This document shows, piece by piece, positions 43,596-56,399 of a DNA stretch of 64,000 bases. Source of the stretch: Corynebacterium uropygiale (GTDB lineage: Bacteria; Actinomycetota; Actinomycetes; Mycobacteriales; Mycobacteriaceae); contig NZ_JAKGSI010000001.1 of NCBI RefSeq assembly GCF_021568315.1, positions 124,001 through 188,000 of the forward strand, read 5' to 3'. Under the pieces are notes generated by a model. That model was given only the letters and a program-made list of their open reading frames with translations, was not told the origin of the DNA and searched no databases. Position 1 is the first letter of the stretch, and each line of letters begins with the position of its first letter. The translations under genes were made by a program, and so were the position numbers.

Positions 43596-44348
43596 TTACC
43601 CCAGCCGTTCCGCGCGCAGCTGCGTGACCGCCGGGATGTCCAGCGGCTCCAGATCAGCGAGGGCCACCCCCTGCGCCCGCGCGAGCAGCAGGTCCGCGAG
43701 CTGCGGATTCCTGGCCAGGGCGGGGCCGTGCATGTACGTCGCGATGACGCTTCCCTGCACCACGCCCTCCGCGAACTCCTGCCGCGGATCGCCGGCGATC
43801 TCCGAGGCGCCGTGCTCGTCGGTATTCCCGATCCCGCGGGTCAGCCGCCCGAGCGGCTGGGCGCTCTCCCCGAGGAGCGTGGCCCCCATGTGGTTCTCGA
43901 AGCCGGTGAGCGGCTCGCTGAGTTCCGCGGTGATGCCCGCGCCGGTGGGTTCCGACGCCACCTCGCCGATCGCCCGCTTGTCGAGGGTGACCGTCGTGGC
44001 GTCGAGCAGCCCCACGCCGTCGACGACCCTGCCGCCCGCGCGGAAGGACTCGCCGAGCACCTGCAGACCAGCGCAGATAGCGAAGATGGGGCGGCCGGCC
44101 TCGGCGGCGCGGCGCAGGCCCCCGTCGGAAATGAGGTGCTTGGAGGCGAGGATCTGGGCGGTGTCCTCGCCGCCGCCGAGAGTGTAGATGTCGAGGGACT
44201 CCGGCACGGGGTCGCCGAGGCGGATGGAGTGGATCTCGGCGTCGAGGCCACGCATGCGCGCCCGCTGGCGGAGGACGAGGGCGTTGCCGTCGTCCCCATA
44301 GGTGCCGAGGACGTCCGGCAGCACCAGACCGATCGTGAGCTTAGGCAT
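43596..44348 (-). CDS. gatD: Lipid II isoglutaminyl synthase, glutaminase subunit GatD
   Basis: The product has 250 residues with a class I glutamine amidotransferase fold. The nucleophile is Cys92 in FAICAGLQVLG, with upstream YTLGGGEDTAQ and a His in IATYMHGPALARNP. With MurT it converts the alpha-carboxyl of D-Glu in lipid II to isoglutamine, releasing glutamine-derived ammonia. It overlaps murT by 8 bp and follows it, so the two subunits are made together. Confidence 0.94.
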   Translation of the reverse strand: MPKLTIGLVLPDVLGTYGDDGNALVLRQRARMRGLDAEIHSIRLGDPVPESLDIYTLGGGEDTAQILASKHLISDGGLRRAAEAGRPIFAICAGLQVLGESFRAGGRVVDGVGLLDATTVTLDKRAIGEVASEPTGAGITAELSEPLTGFENHMGATLLGESAQPLGRLTRGIGNTDEHGASEIAGDPRQEFAEGVVQGSVIATYMHGPALARNPQLADLLLARAQGVALADLEPLDIPAVTQLRAERLG

Positions 44349-45654
44349 GTCCAGCCTCCTTCGTGTCAGCGGCGGCGGCCTTCTCCAGGGCCTTCTTGAG
44401 ATCCCGGAAGGCCGTGTAATTCGCGAGGACCTCCACCCGCCCGGGCGGGCAAGCCTGGATGGCGGCCAGCGGATCCTTGATGAGCTCGTGGGAAATATCC
44501 GCGTAGACCAGCCGCACCGCGAGGTCCGTGCCCCGCTCCCCGGAGGCCTTCACCGCGAGGTCCTCGAAGTCTTCGAAGCGCACATCCCACAGCCAGGAGA
44601 GGTCCTCACCGTCCGCGACCTGCCCATTCACCGCGATGACCAGCCCGTCTGCGCTGCGATCCACCATGGAGAGCGCCTCCTGCCAGCCGGCCGGATTCTT
44701 CGCGAGCAGCAGGTGCACCTGGCGCTCGCCCCACTGAATAGTGGAGTAGCGTCCGGCCACATTATCGACGGTCTCGACGGCCCCCACCGCCTGCTCGAAG
44801 GGGATCGCGGCGCTCGCCACCGCGGCGGCCACAGCCTGGGCTGCATTGCCCTGGTTGGCCCGACCCGGGATGCGCAGGGAGAGCGGCCGCTCACCCTGGG
44901 GCCCGTGGAGAGTGCCGTCCTTCACCCACCAGGTGGGCTGCGGGCGTCGGAACTCACGGCCATCGGGGAGGCGGTTAACGGCGTACCAATCCTCACCATC
45001 CCGCACGATGTGCCCCTCGGTGCGGGGGCAGGAGACGCTGTCACCCAGCCAGCCGGCGCCGGCGGACACCCACACGACGTGCTGGGCGTCATAGGCGACG
45101 GAGGTCATGAGCACGTCATCGCAGTTCGCCACCACGAGCATGTCCGGGTGGTCCGCGACGCACTGCCGCAGCGCGCGCTCCACCTTGTTGATCTCACCCA
45201 CCCGGTCCAGCTGGTCCCGGCTGAGGTTGAGCAGCACGAGGGCCTGCGGCTCTAGGAGGTCCGCCACGTGCGGAACGTGCAGCTCATCGCACTCGAGGAC
45301 GACGTGCGTGGCATCCTCCCCAGCGAGCAGCGCCGAGACGATCCCGGCGTCCATGTTGTCCCCGCCCTCGTTGCTCGCCACGTCAAACGCGGTGCGCAGC
45401 GCTGCGGTGAGCATGCGAGTGGTGGTGGACTTACCGTTCGTCCCCGTGACGAGCATGGTGGGGCGGTTGCGGATGAGCGAACCCATAATGTCCGGCTCGA
45501 TGAGGCGGGCCACCAGCCCGCCGATCATCCCGCCCGCACCGCGACCCGTCGCCCGGGAGGCCCGGGTGGCAAGGTGCGCGGCGCCTTTGGCCACCGAGGT
45601 ACGCAGCCGTCGGACCGGAGGGGGAAGCGTGAGGGCGGGTCGGTGAGAATTCAT
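44341..45654 (-). CDS. murT: Lipid II isoglutaminyl synthase, Mur ligase-like subunit MurT
   Basis: The product has 437 residues. The Mur ligase centre has the P-loop LVTGTNGKSTTTRML, then ASNEGGDNMDAG and LNLSRDQLDRVGEI, followed by the MurT-specific C-terminal domain (DUF1727) with LLLAKNPAGWQEAL and LWDVRFEDFE. In Staphylococcus MurT a four-Cys zinc ribbon sits in the central domain; here the corresponding segment (about 215-260, VSCPRTEGHIVRDGEDWYAVNRLPDGREFRRPQPTWW) has only one Cys. It starts the murT-gatD operon. Confidence 0.94.
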   Translation of the reverse strand: MNSHRPALTLPPPVRRLRTSVAKGAAHLATRASRATGRGAGGMIGGLVARLIEPDIMGSLIRNRPTMLVTGTNGKSTTTRMLTAALRTAFDVASNEGGDNMDAGIVSALLAGEDATHVVLECDELHVPHVADLLEPQALVLLNLSRDQLDRVGEINKVERALRQCVADHPDMLVVANCDDVLMTSVAYDAQHVVWVSAGAGWLGDSVSCPRTEGHIVRDGEDWYAVNRLPDGREFRRPQPTWWVKDGTLHGPQGERPLSLRIPGRANQGNAAQAVAAAVASAAIPFEQAVGAVETVDNVAGRYSTIQWGERQVHLLLAKNPAGWQEALSMVDRSADGLVIAVNGQVADGEDLSWLWDVRFEDFEDLAVKASGERGTDLAVRLVYADISHELIKDPLAAIQACPPGRVEVLANYTAFRDLKKALEKAAAADTKEAGHA

Positions 45655-45663
45655 GTTTCTAGG

Positions 45664-46713
45664 TTAGCGGTCGCGCTCCGTGGAGGGGGAGACCCTGGGC
45701 GGGGCCTCGCCATCCGGGTCGGGTATCCGGCCCACGGCCGCCCGAAAGGCCGTATCCCCCATGAGCGGAATACCCTTACGCTGCGCGTGCATAGCCTTGC
45801 CACGAAGATCTCGCGTCAGATTACACACGACGAGCGACGACTCCCGCGTGAGCTTCTCCGTGTACGCCAGCCCCTTCTCGACGAGCAGCTCGATGAGCTC
45901 ATCCGGATCGTCCTCAATGTCCGGGGAGATGACAATCTCCATGCCCGGCTGCAGCTCCGAACCCGGCTGGTACACCCCCGGATTCTCGAGCGCGCGCGGC
46001 GCCTTCGCCGCCTGGACCCGCACCGTGCTGCGTTGCATTCCCACCGGATCCGACTTCAATTCCGCAGGATCGTACTCGCAGAGCTTGCCTTCCCGGAGCT
46101 GGAGGAAAATCTCCCAGCTCAGCCGGGTGAGCTCGCGCTGCGCCTCAGCCGGCGGGATGAGGGTGCGCTCGACGCTCGCAGCGGCCGTCGTCTCCGTGAG
46201 CCCCAGGTGGTGGGCCAACGCCACGAGGCGGGAATCTGTGAGGTGAATCCCCTGGCGGTGGGCACTTTCCGACAGGTCGATGATTCGCTGCGGCAGGGGC
46301 ACTGCGCCCGGCTTTTTGCGCCCCCGCCCACGTCGACGACGACGGGAGCGCTGGGCACGCGCGGCGGCGGACAGGGCCCGGCGGGACTCGTGGGCGAGGA
46401 ACCCCCACGTCGAGGCGGCGTCGAACGTCACGAGGACGCGCCCCCGAAGCAGCTCCTCGATCTCCTTGAACGAGCGCGTGAAACCCGGCGCCTGCGCGAC
46501 ATCCGGCGGGGTAAGCCCATGCATGTGGGCGGGGCCAGGATCGTCGCCCCGCCCTGGGTTGATGACCCGATAGAACTCCTCTACCTGCTGGAATTTGCCC
46601 TGTGGCCCCTCCTCGAAAACGAGAGCATCAATGGCGACAATCCGTGACGTCGTCGGGTGCAGACCTGTGGTCTGCAGAGTGAGACACACAAGAGGAGTGG
46701 CTGGTGAGGACAT
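45664..46713 (-). CDS. DnaQ/exonuclease-fold protein with C-terminal BRCT domain, probably non-catalytic
   Basis: The product has 349 residues. Residues 5-190 follow the DnaQ exonuclease fold, and residues about 250-335 look like a BRCT domain (GMEIVISPDIEDDPDELIELLVEKGLAYTEKLTRESSLVVCN). The DEDD residues are missing: the ExoI motif DxE is TxQ (LTLQTTGL, residues 11-18), the ExoII Asp is Thr102 in VTFDAASTWGFL, and no HxAxxDA-like ExoIII is present near residues 160-190. A basic stretch RSRRRRRGRGRKK (about 122-134) may bind nucleic acid. It lies 9 bp upstream of murT in the same direction. The related corynebacterial gene is often annotated as polymerase III epsilon, which the missing residues make unlikely. 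Confidence 0.8.
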   Translation of the reverse strand: MSSPATPLVCLTLQTTGLHPTTSRIVAIDALVFEEGPQGKFQQVEEFYRVINPGRGDDPGPAHMHGLTPPDVAQAPGFTRSFKEIEELLRGRVLVTFDAASTWGFLAHESRRALSAAARAQRSRRRRRGRGRKKPGAVPLPQRIIDLSESAHRQGIHLTDSRLVALAHHLGLTETTAAASVERTLIPPAEAQRELTRLSWEIFLQLREGKLCEYDPAELKSDPVGMQRSTVRVQAAKAPRALENPGVYQPGSELQPGMEIVISPDIEDDPDELIELLVEKGLAYTEKLTRESSLVVCNLTRDLRGKAMHAQRKGIPLMGDTAFRAAVGRIPDPDGEAPPRVSPSTERDR

Positions 46714-46752
46714 AATGGCAGCATAGCGTACGGGGCCTTGTGGCTCCCCTCC

Positions 46753-47115
46753 CTATTGCACCGCAGCAGCAGCCCGGTGGGCCACCCTGCACGCCCACGT
46801 CAGGGCGGCGAGTGACGCCACATAGGACAGGCCTATCGCCACCACGATCAGGGCCTCCGAGTGTGCGAACGCGCCGATCACCACGGTGAGAGCCGCACAG
46901 GCGAAAGACAGGTACGCAGTGATGCGCATCGGGGTGAGCGCCGCCTCGTGGGCCACCTGCCACGCGCGGTCGCTCTTCTTCGTCTGCGAGGTCCGAATCC
47001 CCACGAGATCGTTGCGGCGCAGCGTTGTGTTCTGCACCGCGTGGTTGATGGAGAGGATAACGCCTCCCACGACAACGAGTCCGAAGGCGGCGATAATCGA
47101 TGCGACGAGCGGCAT
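46753..47115 (-). CDS. SdpI family membrane protein
   Basis: The product has 120 residues with three hydrophobic segments (about 4-24, 62-84 and 87-110). The SdpI-family signature NDLVGIRTSQTKKSDRAWQVAHEAA lies between the first and second. SdpI protects Bacillus from the SdpC toxin, but most family members have no known toxin partner, and none is nearby. It lies 23 bp downstream of leuA in the same direction. Confidence 0.82.
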   Translation of the reverse strand: MPLVASIIAAFGLVVVGGVILSINHAVQNTTLRRNDLVGIRTSQTKKSDRAWQVAHEAALTPMRITAYLSFACAALTVVIGAFAHSEALIVVAIGLSYVASLAALTWACRVAHRAAAAVQ

Positions 47116-47138
47116 GGCCCGAGCCTAGCTGAAGAGAG

Positions 47139-49070
<1,932 letters not shown>

Positions 49071-49124
49071 TTAAGCCTGAATCCCGCCGCGGCGAAGAAG
49101 GAGGAGCCGCGAGTTCTGAATCAT
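49071..49124 (-). CDS. leuL: leuA leader peptide with four consecutive Leu codons
   Basis: An ATG frame of 17 codons encodes MIQNSRLLLLRRGGIQA. Four Leu codons in a row (CTC CTC CTT CTT) are far above chance for so short a frame, and the position between a good promoter and leuA is that of a leucine attenuator. The predicted transcription start is at or 1 nt before the ATG, so the peptide would be translated from a leaderless mRNA. Shortage of charged tRNA-Leu would stall the ribosome on the Leu run and change downstream RNA folding. Leader control of leuA is known in actinobacteria. Confidence 0.83.
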   Translation of the reverse strand: MIQNSRLLLLRRGGIQA

Positions 49125-49131
49125 GGGGAAC

Positions 49132-49161
49132 ACTGTAACGCACACCACCCCGAGGAATCAA
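49132..49161 (-). promoter_or_regulatory. leuA promoter
   Basis: On the minus strand, -35 TTGATT (49161-49156) and -10 TACAGT (49137-49132) are separated by 18 nt. The -35 element overlaps the stop of the upstream transporter gene by a few bases. Confidence 0.7.
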
Positions 49162-50024
49162 TTGAGACCTTTGCGGGACAGCGTCACCGTCGAGACAATC
49201 ATGACGACGAGCGCCCCGCCGAGCCACCCATAATCCCCGCCGCTGACCTGGAAACTTTCCCCCAGCACCGCGTAGCCGAGGATGAAGGCGACGATGGGCT
49301 CGCCGATCTTCATCGCGGGGAGGGAATTGCGCAGGGCGCCGGCGTCGAAAGCGATTTGCTGGACGGCCGTCCCCACCAAGGCGGAGAGGACGAGCGCATA
49401 AAACTCCCACGTGGTGAGGAGCGCCCAGACGCCCTCCGAGCGCAGGGCGTCCGCCACCGCCTTGGAGAACACCGCCACGAAGCCGAAGAGCGCCCCCGTC
49501 ACCAGGCCCAGGACCAGCGCCTTCTCCCGGCGGATGAGGCGGCCCGAGAAGTGGTACGCCGTGCCCAGCACCACCGCGCCAATGATGAGCGCCGGGGCCC
49601 AGTGGCGCAGGTTCGGGGCGTCGACACCCCCGACGGGGCGGCCGAGGAGAACGACGATGGCCACGGCCACGCAGAGCACGGCGGCCCAGAGGATCTCGTT
49701 GAGGGGCATGCGGCGGCCGTCGTAGAGGGCGGAGATCGGCAGCGTGAACATGAGAGACATGACGAGGATCGGCTGCACAATGAGCAGCGGGCCAAAGCCG
49801 AGGGCGAGGATCTGGAGCCCGTAGGCCAGGAGGGAGGTTCCGAGGCCCGCCCACCAGAGGGGCTGGCGGATCGCGGTGAGGATGGCGGAGCCTTCGGAGG
49901 GGCCGGCCTCGGCGATGCGGTGACGGACGGCCGTTCCCCAGGCGATCGTCAGGGCGGAGGCCAGCGCAAAAACTATAGAGAGAAAATTATCCGTCACGCT
50001 CTTAGTGTAAAGGGAGTGCGTCAT
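49158..50024 (-). CDS. DMT (drug/metabolite transporter) superfamily permease
   Basis: The product has 288 residues from the ATG at 50024 and nine or ten hydrophobic segments in two EamA-like halves (LASALTIAWGTAVRHRIAE; LLAYGLQILALGFGPLLIVQPILVMSLMFTLPISA). The family exports amino acids or metabolites or is uncharacterised; the substrate is unknown. A GTG at 49997 preceded by TACACT at 6 nt could be a leaderless alternative start. It is divergent from lysC and upstream of leuA. Confidence 0.82.
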   Translation of the reverse strand: MTHSLYTKSVTDNFLSIVFALASALTIAWGTAVRHRIAEAGPSEGSAILTAIRQPLWWAGLGTSLLAYGLQILALGFGPLLIVQPILVMSLMFTLPISALYDGRRMPLNEILWAAVLCVAVAIVVLLGRPVGGVDAPNLRHWAPALIIGAVVLGTAYHFSGRLIRREKALVLGLVTGALFGFVAVFSKAVADALRSEGVWALLTTWEFYALVLSALVGTAVQQIAFDAGALRNSLPAMKIGEPIVAFILGYAVLGESFQVSGGDYGWLGGALVVMIVSTVTLSRKGLN

Positions 50025-50179
50025 TCCGCCGGCATCTGGCGAGAATCTGGCGGGCATCGTCCACGCTGACATGGCGAATATCTCACTATGAGGAACGCCG
50101 TTCCATTATTAGAGATGGGCCCGTCCACGCTACACTATGGAGCACGTAAGTCACACCCCGACACGGAAAGGCGCCCAAG

Positions 50180-52529
<2,350 letters not shown>

Positions 52530-52547
52530 CTCCCGATCACACGCCAT

Positions 52548-52576
52548 CCGGGCGGGGCGTCGGCCTCGCCCGGTTT
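52548..52576 (+). terminator. Terminator after asd
   Basis: CCGGGCG (52548-52554) pairs with CGCCCGG (52567-52573) and is followed by TTTCTT. It also sits at the end of the convergent membrane protein gene. Confidence 0.75.
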
Positions 52577-52577
52577 C

Positions 52578-53942
52578 TTATGCGCGCGGGCGGTGAGCAT
52601 CCGCCTCAGTGTTCTCGACGCCCGCCTCGGCGGGATCCTGCAGGGGCTCTCCCGTCTCCTTGTCGATGAACTGGGGCTCATAGTCGATCTCATCATCCTC
52701 AAGGAGCTCGGTCTCGATCTCGACGGCCATCGAGTCGTGGAGCTGCTGGACGTCGATGTTCGACTCCTCAGCGATGCGCTGGATCTCGGCGGCATTCTTC
52801 CGGGAGAAGGAATGACGTGGGTCGAGCTTGCGTCGGATCAAATCACGGAAACGCTCGCGGCGCTCCGACTCGGCGGTGATGTGCGGCCGGCCGCGCAGCC
52901 ACGCCCAGCTCATGACCGCCATGAGGAGGATGCCGAAGTAGCCCAGGGTGGGGAAGACGTAGGCCACCAGGTCCTTGAAGCTGAAGAAGGAGAGGCAGAA
53001 GCCCACCGCCACGAGGGCCACGTAGATGTGGTGGAAGCGCTCCGGCACGTGCGTGCTCAGCCGCTTGGCGAGGGCATAGAACATGGAGATGCACGTGTTG
53101 AAGATCATGAGGTAGATGACGATGGACATCGCCACCGCCAGCCACGGGTGGATCTCCGCGATGATGGTGAGCATGGGGACGTCGTCGTGCCCCACCGTCT
53201 CCACCTTGAGGAAGAGCGCGACGCAGGTGAGCGTCAGCAGCAGCGCGAAGAAAAGGCCGCCCACCAGGCCGCCCCAGCCGGCCGCGCGGGTGTCGAGGTT
53301 CGCGCCGCCGATGACGATGGCCATGGAGACGCCGACGATGAAGTTGAAGCCCACATAGTTGAGCGAGGAGATCGTCCAGTGGGGGATGGTGCTCGAGACC
53401 GTATCGAGGGCCACGCGATCATAGGTGGCGATATCCCACGGCGAGGTGAGAATCGCGTAGATCCCCACCACGCAGATAAAAATGATGATAAAGGGGCTGA
53501 TCGCGGCGATGATGGCAGCCACTTTGTCGACGTCCAAAAAGCCGCAGATAATCGTCAGCGCCACGAGGAGGATAGCCCCGATCCAATTGGGCAGCCCGAA
53601 TTGCTGATTGAGATTCGCACCCGCCCCCGAGAACATGATGAAGCCCAAACAGAAGAGCGTGGCCAGCGTGGCCAGGTCCAACATCCAGCCCAGCGGCTTG
53701 GGGCGGCACACTCGGGCGAAGACCGTCATGTGATCGCGCGCCTGAAAATAGGAGCCCAATTGCAAGACGGCAGCCGCCGGGATGAGCATGAGCAGAGACG
53801 CCAGAACCGCGCCGGCAATACCCCACTTCCCGAAGGCGATAAAGTACTGCAGCATTTCCTGGCCCGTAGCGAATCCCGCGCCGACGACCACGCCGATAAA
53901 TGCGAAGGAAATCGCCATGATTCTCTTGAACATAATGTCCAT
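52578..53942 (-). CDS. YkvI-like membrane protein (LeuT-fold transporter family)
   Basis: The product has 454 residues. The first ten or eleven hydrophobic segments (about 5-350) include AFIGVVVGAGFATGQEMLQYFIAFGKWGIAG, the broken-helix motif of the YkvI family, and VGVSMAIVIGGANLDTRAAGWGG. A long acidic cytoplasmic tail (about 370-454) follows and has no hydrophobic part. Members resemble sodium-coupled amino-acid carriers, but no substrate is known. The ATG at 53942 was chosen; an ATG three codons later is possible, and neither has a clear ribosome site. Confidence 0.82.
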   Translation of the reverse strand: MDIMFKRIMAISFAFIGVVVGAGFATGQEMLQYFIAFGKWGIAGAVLASLLMLIPAAAVLQLGSYFQARDHMTVFARVCRPKPLGWMLDLATLATLFCLGFIMFSGAGANLNQQFGLPNWIGAILLVALTIICGFLDVDKVAAIIAAISPFIIIFICVVGIYAILTSPWDIATYDRVALDTVSSTIPHWTISSLNYVGFNFIVGVSMAIVIGGANLDTRAAGWGGLVGGLFFALLLTLTCVALFLKVETVGHDDVPMLTIIAEIHPWLAVAMSIVIYLMIFNTCISMFYALAKRLSTHVPERFHHIYVALVAVGFCLSFFSFKDLVAYVFPTLGYFGILLMAVMSWAWLRGRPHITAESERRERFRDLIRRKLDPRHSFSRKNAAEIQRIAEESNIDVQQLHDSMAVEIETELLEDDEIDYEPQFIDKETGEPLQDPAEAGVENTEADAHRPRA

Positions 53943-54036
53943 CGTACAAAGGGGGAGGTCTGATGTCTCCGCGAGCTGTCGCGGGGCACCGTGAGGCACC
54001 GCGTGCCGTCGCACGTCCTCCCGCGCCCTCGGGTGG

Positions 54037-54606
54037 CTAGCGCGGGGAGTCCTCGATCCGCGTCGCCTCGATGACGTCCTTCCGGGCGCGGGCCACGCGG
54101 GAGCGGATGGTCCCCACCCGGACGCCGGCGATGTGCGCGGCCTCCTCGTAGGTGTAGCCCAGGACCTGGGTGAGGATGAGGGCCTCCCGGCGCTCCTCGG
54201 GCAGCTGGTTGATGACGGTCCGGGCGTCGATCCACGCGGACCACGTCGCGGAGTCCGTGCCCTCGTCGGGGCGGGAGGCGGCGACCTCGTCGTAGTCGGC
54301 GGCGGATTTGCGGGGCCGGGCCATGTCGTGGCGGATGTTGTCCACCCACACGCGCCGGGCAAGGGAGAGCAGCCACGTGCGGGCGGAGCTGCGGGCGGCG
54401 AAGCGGGGGAGGGCGCCGAGGACGCGGAGGTAGGTCTCCTGGGTGAGATCGTCGGCACTCTCGGGACCGCCGAGGTGGGCGAGGAGACGCCAGACATCAT
54501 CCTGGGTGGCGCGAATAAACTGGGCGAGGGCCTCGCGGTCCCCGCGGCCTGCGGCGAGGGCGAGCTCGGTGACGAGCTCATCGTCGTGGCGCGCGGGGTT
54601 CTTCAC
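54037..54606 (-). CDS. sigC: ECF sigma factor, SigC-like
   Basis: The product has 189 residues from the GTG at 54606. Region 2 is about 20-90 (LAQFIRATQDDVWRLLAHLGGPESADDLTQETYLRVLGALPRF, then ARTWLLSLARRVWVDNIRH) and region 4 about 125-180 (LPEERREALILTQVLGYTYEEAAHIAGVRVGTIRSRVARARK). It closely follows SigC of C. glutamicum, which from memory controls terminal oxidase genes when cytochrome aa3 fails. No anti-sigma gene is adjacent. It is divergent from katA, the same order as in C. glutamicum. Confidence 0.9.
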   Translation of the reverse strand: MKNPARHDDELVTELALAAGRGDREALAQFIRATQDDVWRLLAHLGGPESADDLTQETYLRVLGALPRFAARSSARTWLLSLARRVWVDNIRHDMARPRKSAADYDEVAASRPDEGTDSATWSAWIDARTVINQLPEERREALILTQVLGYTYEEAAHIAGVRVGTIRSRVARARKDVIEATRIEDSPR

Positions 54607-54667
54607 ACCGACTGACGATACCAGTGGGCCGGGCGCGCTCCCGTGGCGGGAACAGAGGGTAGCCTTT

Positions 54668-54735
54668 GGAAAACCTATTAAAGTCCGCGGATTAAAAAGT
54701 TTTCCCTTGCGATCGCCGATGGAGTGGGTTAGACT
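54668..54735 (+). promoter_or_regulatory. katA promoter with nested inverted repeats
   Basis: A -35 TTGCGA (54707-54712) and a -10 TAGACT (54730-54735) are 17 nt apart. Just upstream, GGAAAAC (54668-54674) and GTTTTCC (54699-54705) form a perfect inverted repeat around the 8-base palindrome TCCGCGGA (54684-54691), with TTAA on both sides of it. The symmetry centre is near 54687, about 20 bp upstream of the -35, and the right arm abuts the -35. This looks like an operator for a peroxide- or redox-sensing dimer. Confidence 0.68.
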
Positions 54736-54801
54736 ATGGGATGTCCACAAACCCATAGGCGCAACCTGTTTTTATTTCGATTGAAGAACGAGGTGACTCA
54801 C

Positions 54802-56361
54802 ATGGCTGATCAGCCCAATCAGCAGTCCTCTGCCGCCGATGAGATCGTGTCCAAGGGACTGAACCCCAGCCAGACCACTCCCACCCGCCGGCTCAACGGC
54901 GCGCCCGTCGCCAGCGAAAACGTGTCGGTGACCGCCGGCCCGCAGGGTGCGAACGTCCTCAATGACTTCCATCTCATCGAGAAGCTCGCGCACTTCAACC
55001 GCGAGCGCGTCCCGGAGCGTAACCCCCACGCCAAGGGCCACGGCGCCTTCGGTGAGCTGCACATCACCCACGATGTCTCCCAGTACACCAAGGCCGCTCT
55101 CTTCCAGCCCGGCACCGTGACCCCGATGGTCGCGCGCTTCTCCACCGTCGCCGGCGAGCAGGGCTCCCCCGACACCTGGCGTGACGTCCACGGTTTCGCG
55201 CTCCGCTTCTACACCACGGAGGGCAACTACGACATCGTGGGGAACAACACCCCCACCTTCTTCCTCCGCGACGGGATTAAGTTCCCCGACTTCATCCACT
55301 CCCAGAAGCGCACCCTCGGCTCCAACCTCCGCGACCCCGACATGCAGTGGGACTTCTGGACCCGCACGCCGGAGTCCGCCCACCAGGTGACCTACCTCAT
55401 GGGTGACCGCGGCACCCCGAAGACCAGCCGCCACCAGGACGGCTTCGGCTCCCACACCTTCCAGTGGATCAACGCCGAGGGCGAGCCCGTGTGGGTGAAG
55501 TACCACTTCAAGACCCGCCAGGGCTGGGAGTGCTTCACCGACGCCGAGGCCACCGAGATGGCCGCCCAGAACGCGGACTACCACCGCCAGGACCTCTACG
55601 AGGCCATCGAGCGGGGCGACTACCCGATCTGGGACGTCAAGGTCCAGATCATGCCGGTCGATGAGGCGGAGAGCTACCGCTTCAACCCCTTCGACCTCAC
55701 CAAGACCTGGTCCCAGAAGGACTACCCGCTCATCGACGTGGGCTACTTCGTCCTCAACCGGAACCCGCGCAACTTCTTCGCGCAGATCGAGCAGCTGGCC
55801 CTCGACCCGGCGAACCTCGTCCCGGGCGTCGGTCTCTCCCCGGACCGCATGCTGCAAGCCCGCGCCTTTGCCTACGCGGATGCGCAGCGCTACCGCATCG
55901 GGCCGAACTACCACCAGCTGCCCGTCAACCAGTCCCGCGTGCCGCGCAACACCTACACCCACGAGGGCCCCATGAACTTCCTGTTCCACGATGGGGACCA
56001 GCCGGTGTACAGCCCGAACCGCACCGAGCGCGCTGCCGGTTACCTCGACGACGGTGTGAGCTCCTCCTCCGGCAAGACCTACGGCCCCGCCGAGGACCTC
56101 TACATCTCCGTCGACTCCCACGGCAACGACCTCACCCGCGCCGCCTACATCCAGCACCCCGAGGATGATGACTTCATCCAGCCGGGCATCCTCTACCGCG
56201 AGGTCATGGATGATGATGAGAAGGAGCGGCTCGCCGACAACATCACCAACGCGATGATCGGTGTCAGCGAGCAGGTCGAGAAGCAGTGCTACGAGTACTG
56301 GGACAAGGTGGACACCAACCTCGGTGCCCGGGTCCGGGAGCTCTTCGCGCAGAAGAAGTAA
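54802..56361 (+). CDS. katA: Monofunctional catalase (clade 3 small-subunit type)
   Basis: The product has 519 residues, typical for small-subunit haem catalase. The distal His is in RERVPERNPHAKGHGAFG, with VARFSTVAGEQGSPDTWRDVHGFALRFYT and the Asn in IVGNNTPTFFLRDGIKFPDFIHSQKR. The proximal Tyr haem ligand is in PDRMLQARAFAYADAQRYRIG. It destroys H2O2 in the cytoplasm, including H2O2 made by the FAD oxidase in this window if that is its mode of action. The ATG has GAGGTGA upstream. It is divergent from sigC and is followed by a large hairpin. Confidence 0.97.
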   Translation: MADQPNQQSSAADEIVSKGLNPSQTTPTRRLNGAPVASENVSVTAGPQGANVLNDFHLIEKLAHFNRERVPERNPHAKGHGAFGELHITHDVSQYTKAALFQPGTVTPMVARFSTVAGEQGSPDTWRDVHGFALRFYTTEGNYDIVGNNTPTFFLRDGIKFPDFIHSQKRTLGSNLRDPDMQWDFWTRTPESAHQVTYLMGDRGTPKTSRHQDGFGSHTFQWINAEGEPVWVKYHFKTRQGWECFTDAEATEMAAQNADYHRQDLYEAIERGDYPIWDVKVQIMPVDEAESYRFNPFDLTKTWSQKDYPLIDVGYFVLNRNPRNFFAQIEQLALDPANLVPGVGLSPDRMLQARAFAYADAQRYRIGPNYHQLPVNQSRVPRNTYTHEGPMNFLFHDGDQPVYSPNRTERAAGYLDDGVSSSSGKTYGPAEDLYISVDSHGNDLTRAAYIQHPEDDDFIQPGILYREVMDDDEKERLADNITNAMIGVSEQVEKQCYEYWDKVDTNLGARVRELFAQKK

Positions 56362-56399
56362 GACCCCTCGGCTTCCTTCCAGGCCTGCACAGGCGCCTC

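Noticed and set aside
45664..46713. Calling this gene DNA polymerase III epsilon subunit
   Set aside because: All expected catalytic acidic residues are replaced and a BRCT domain is present, so a proofreading role is not supported.
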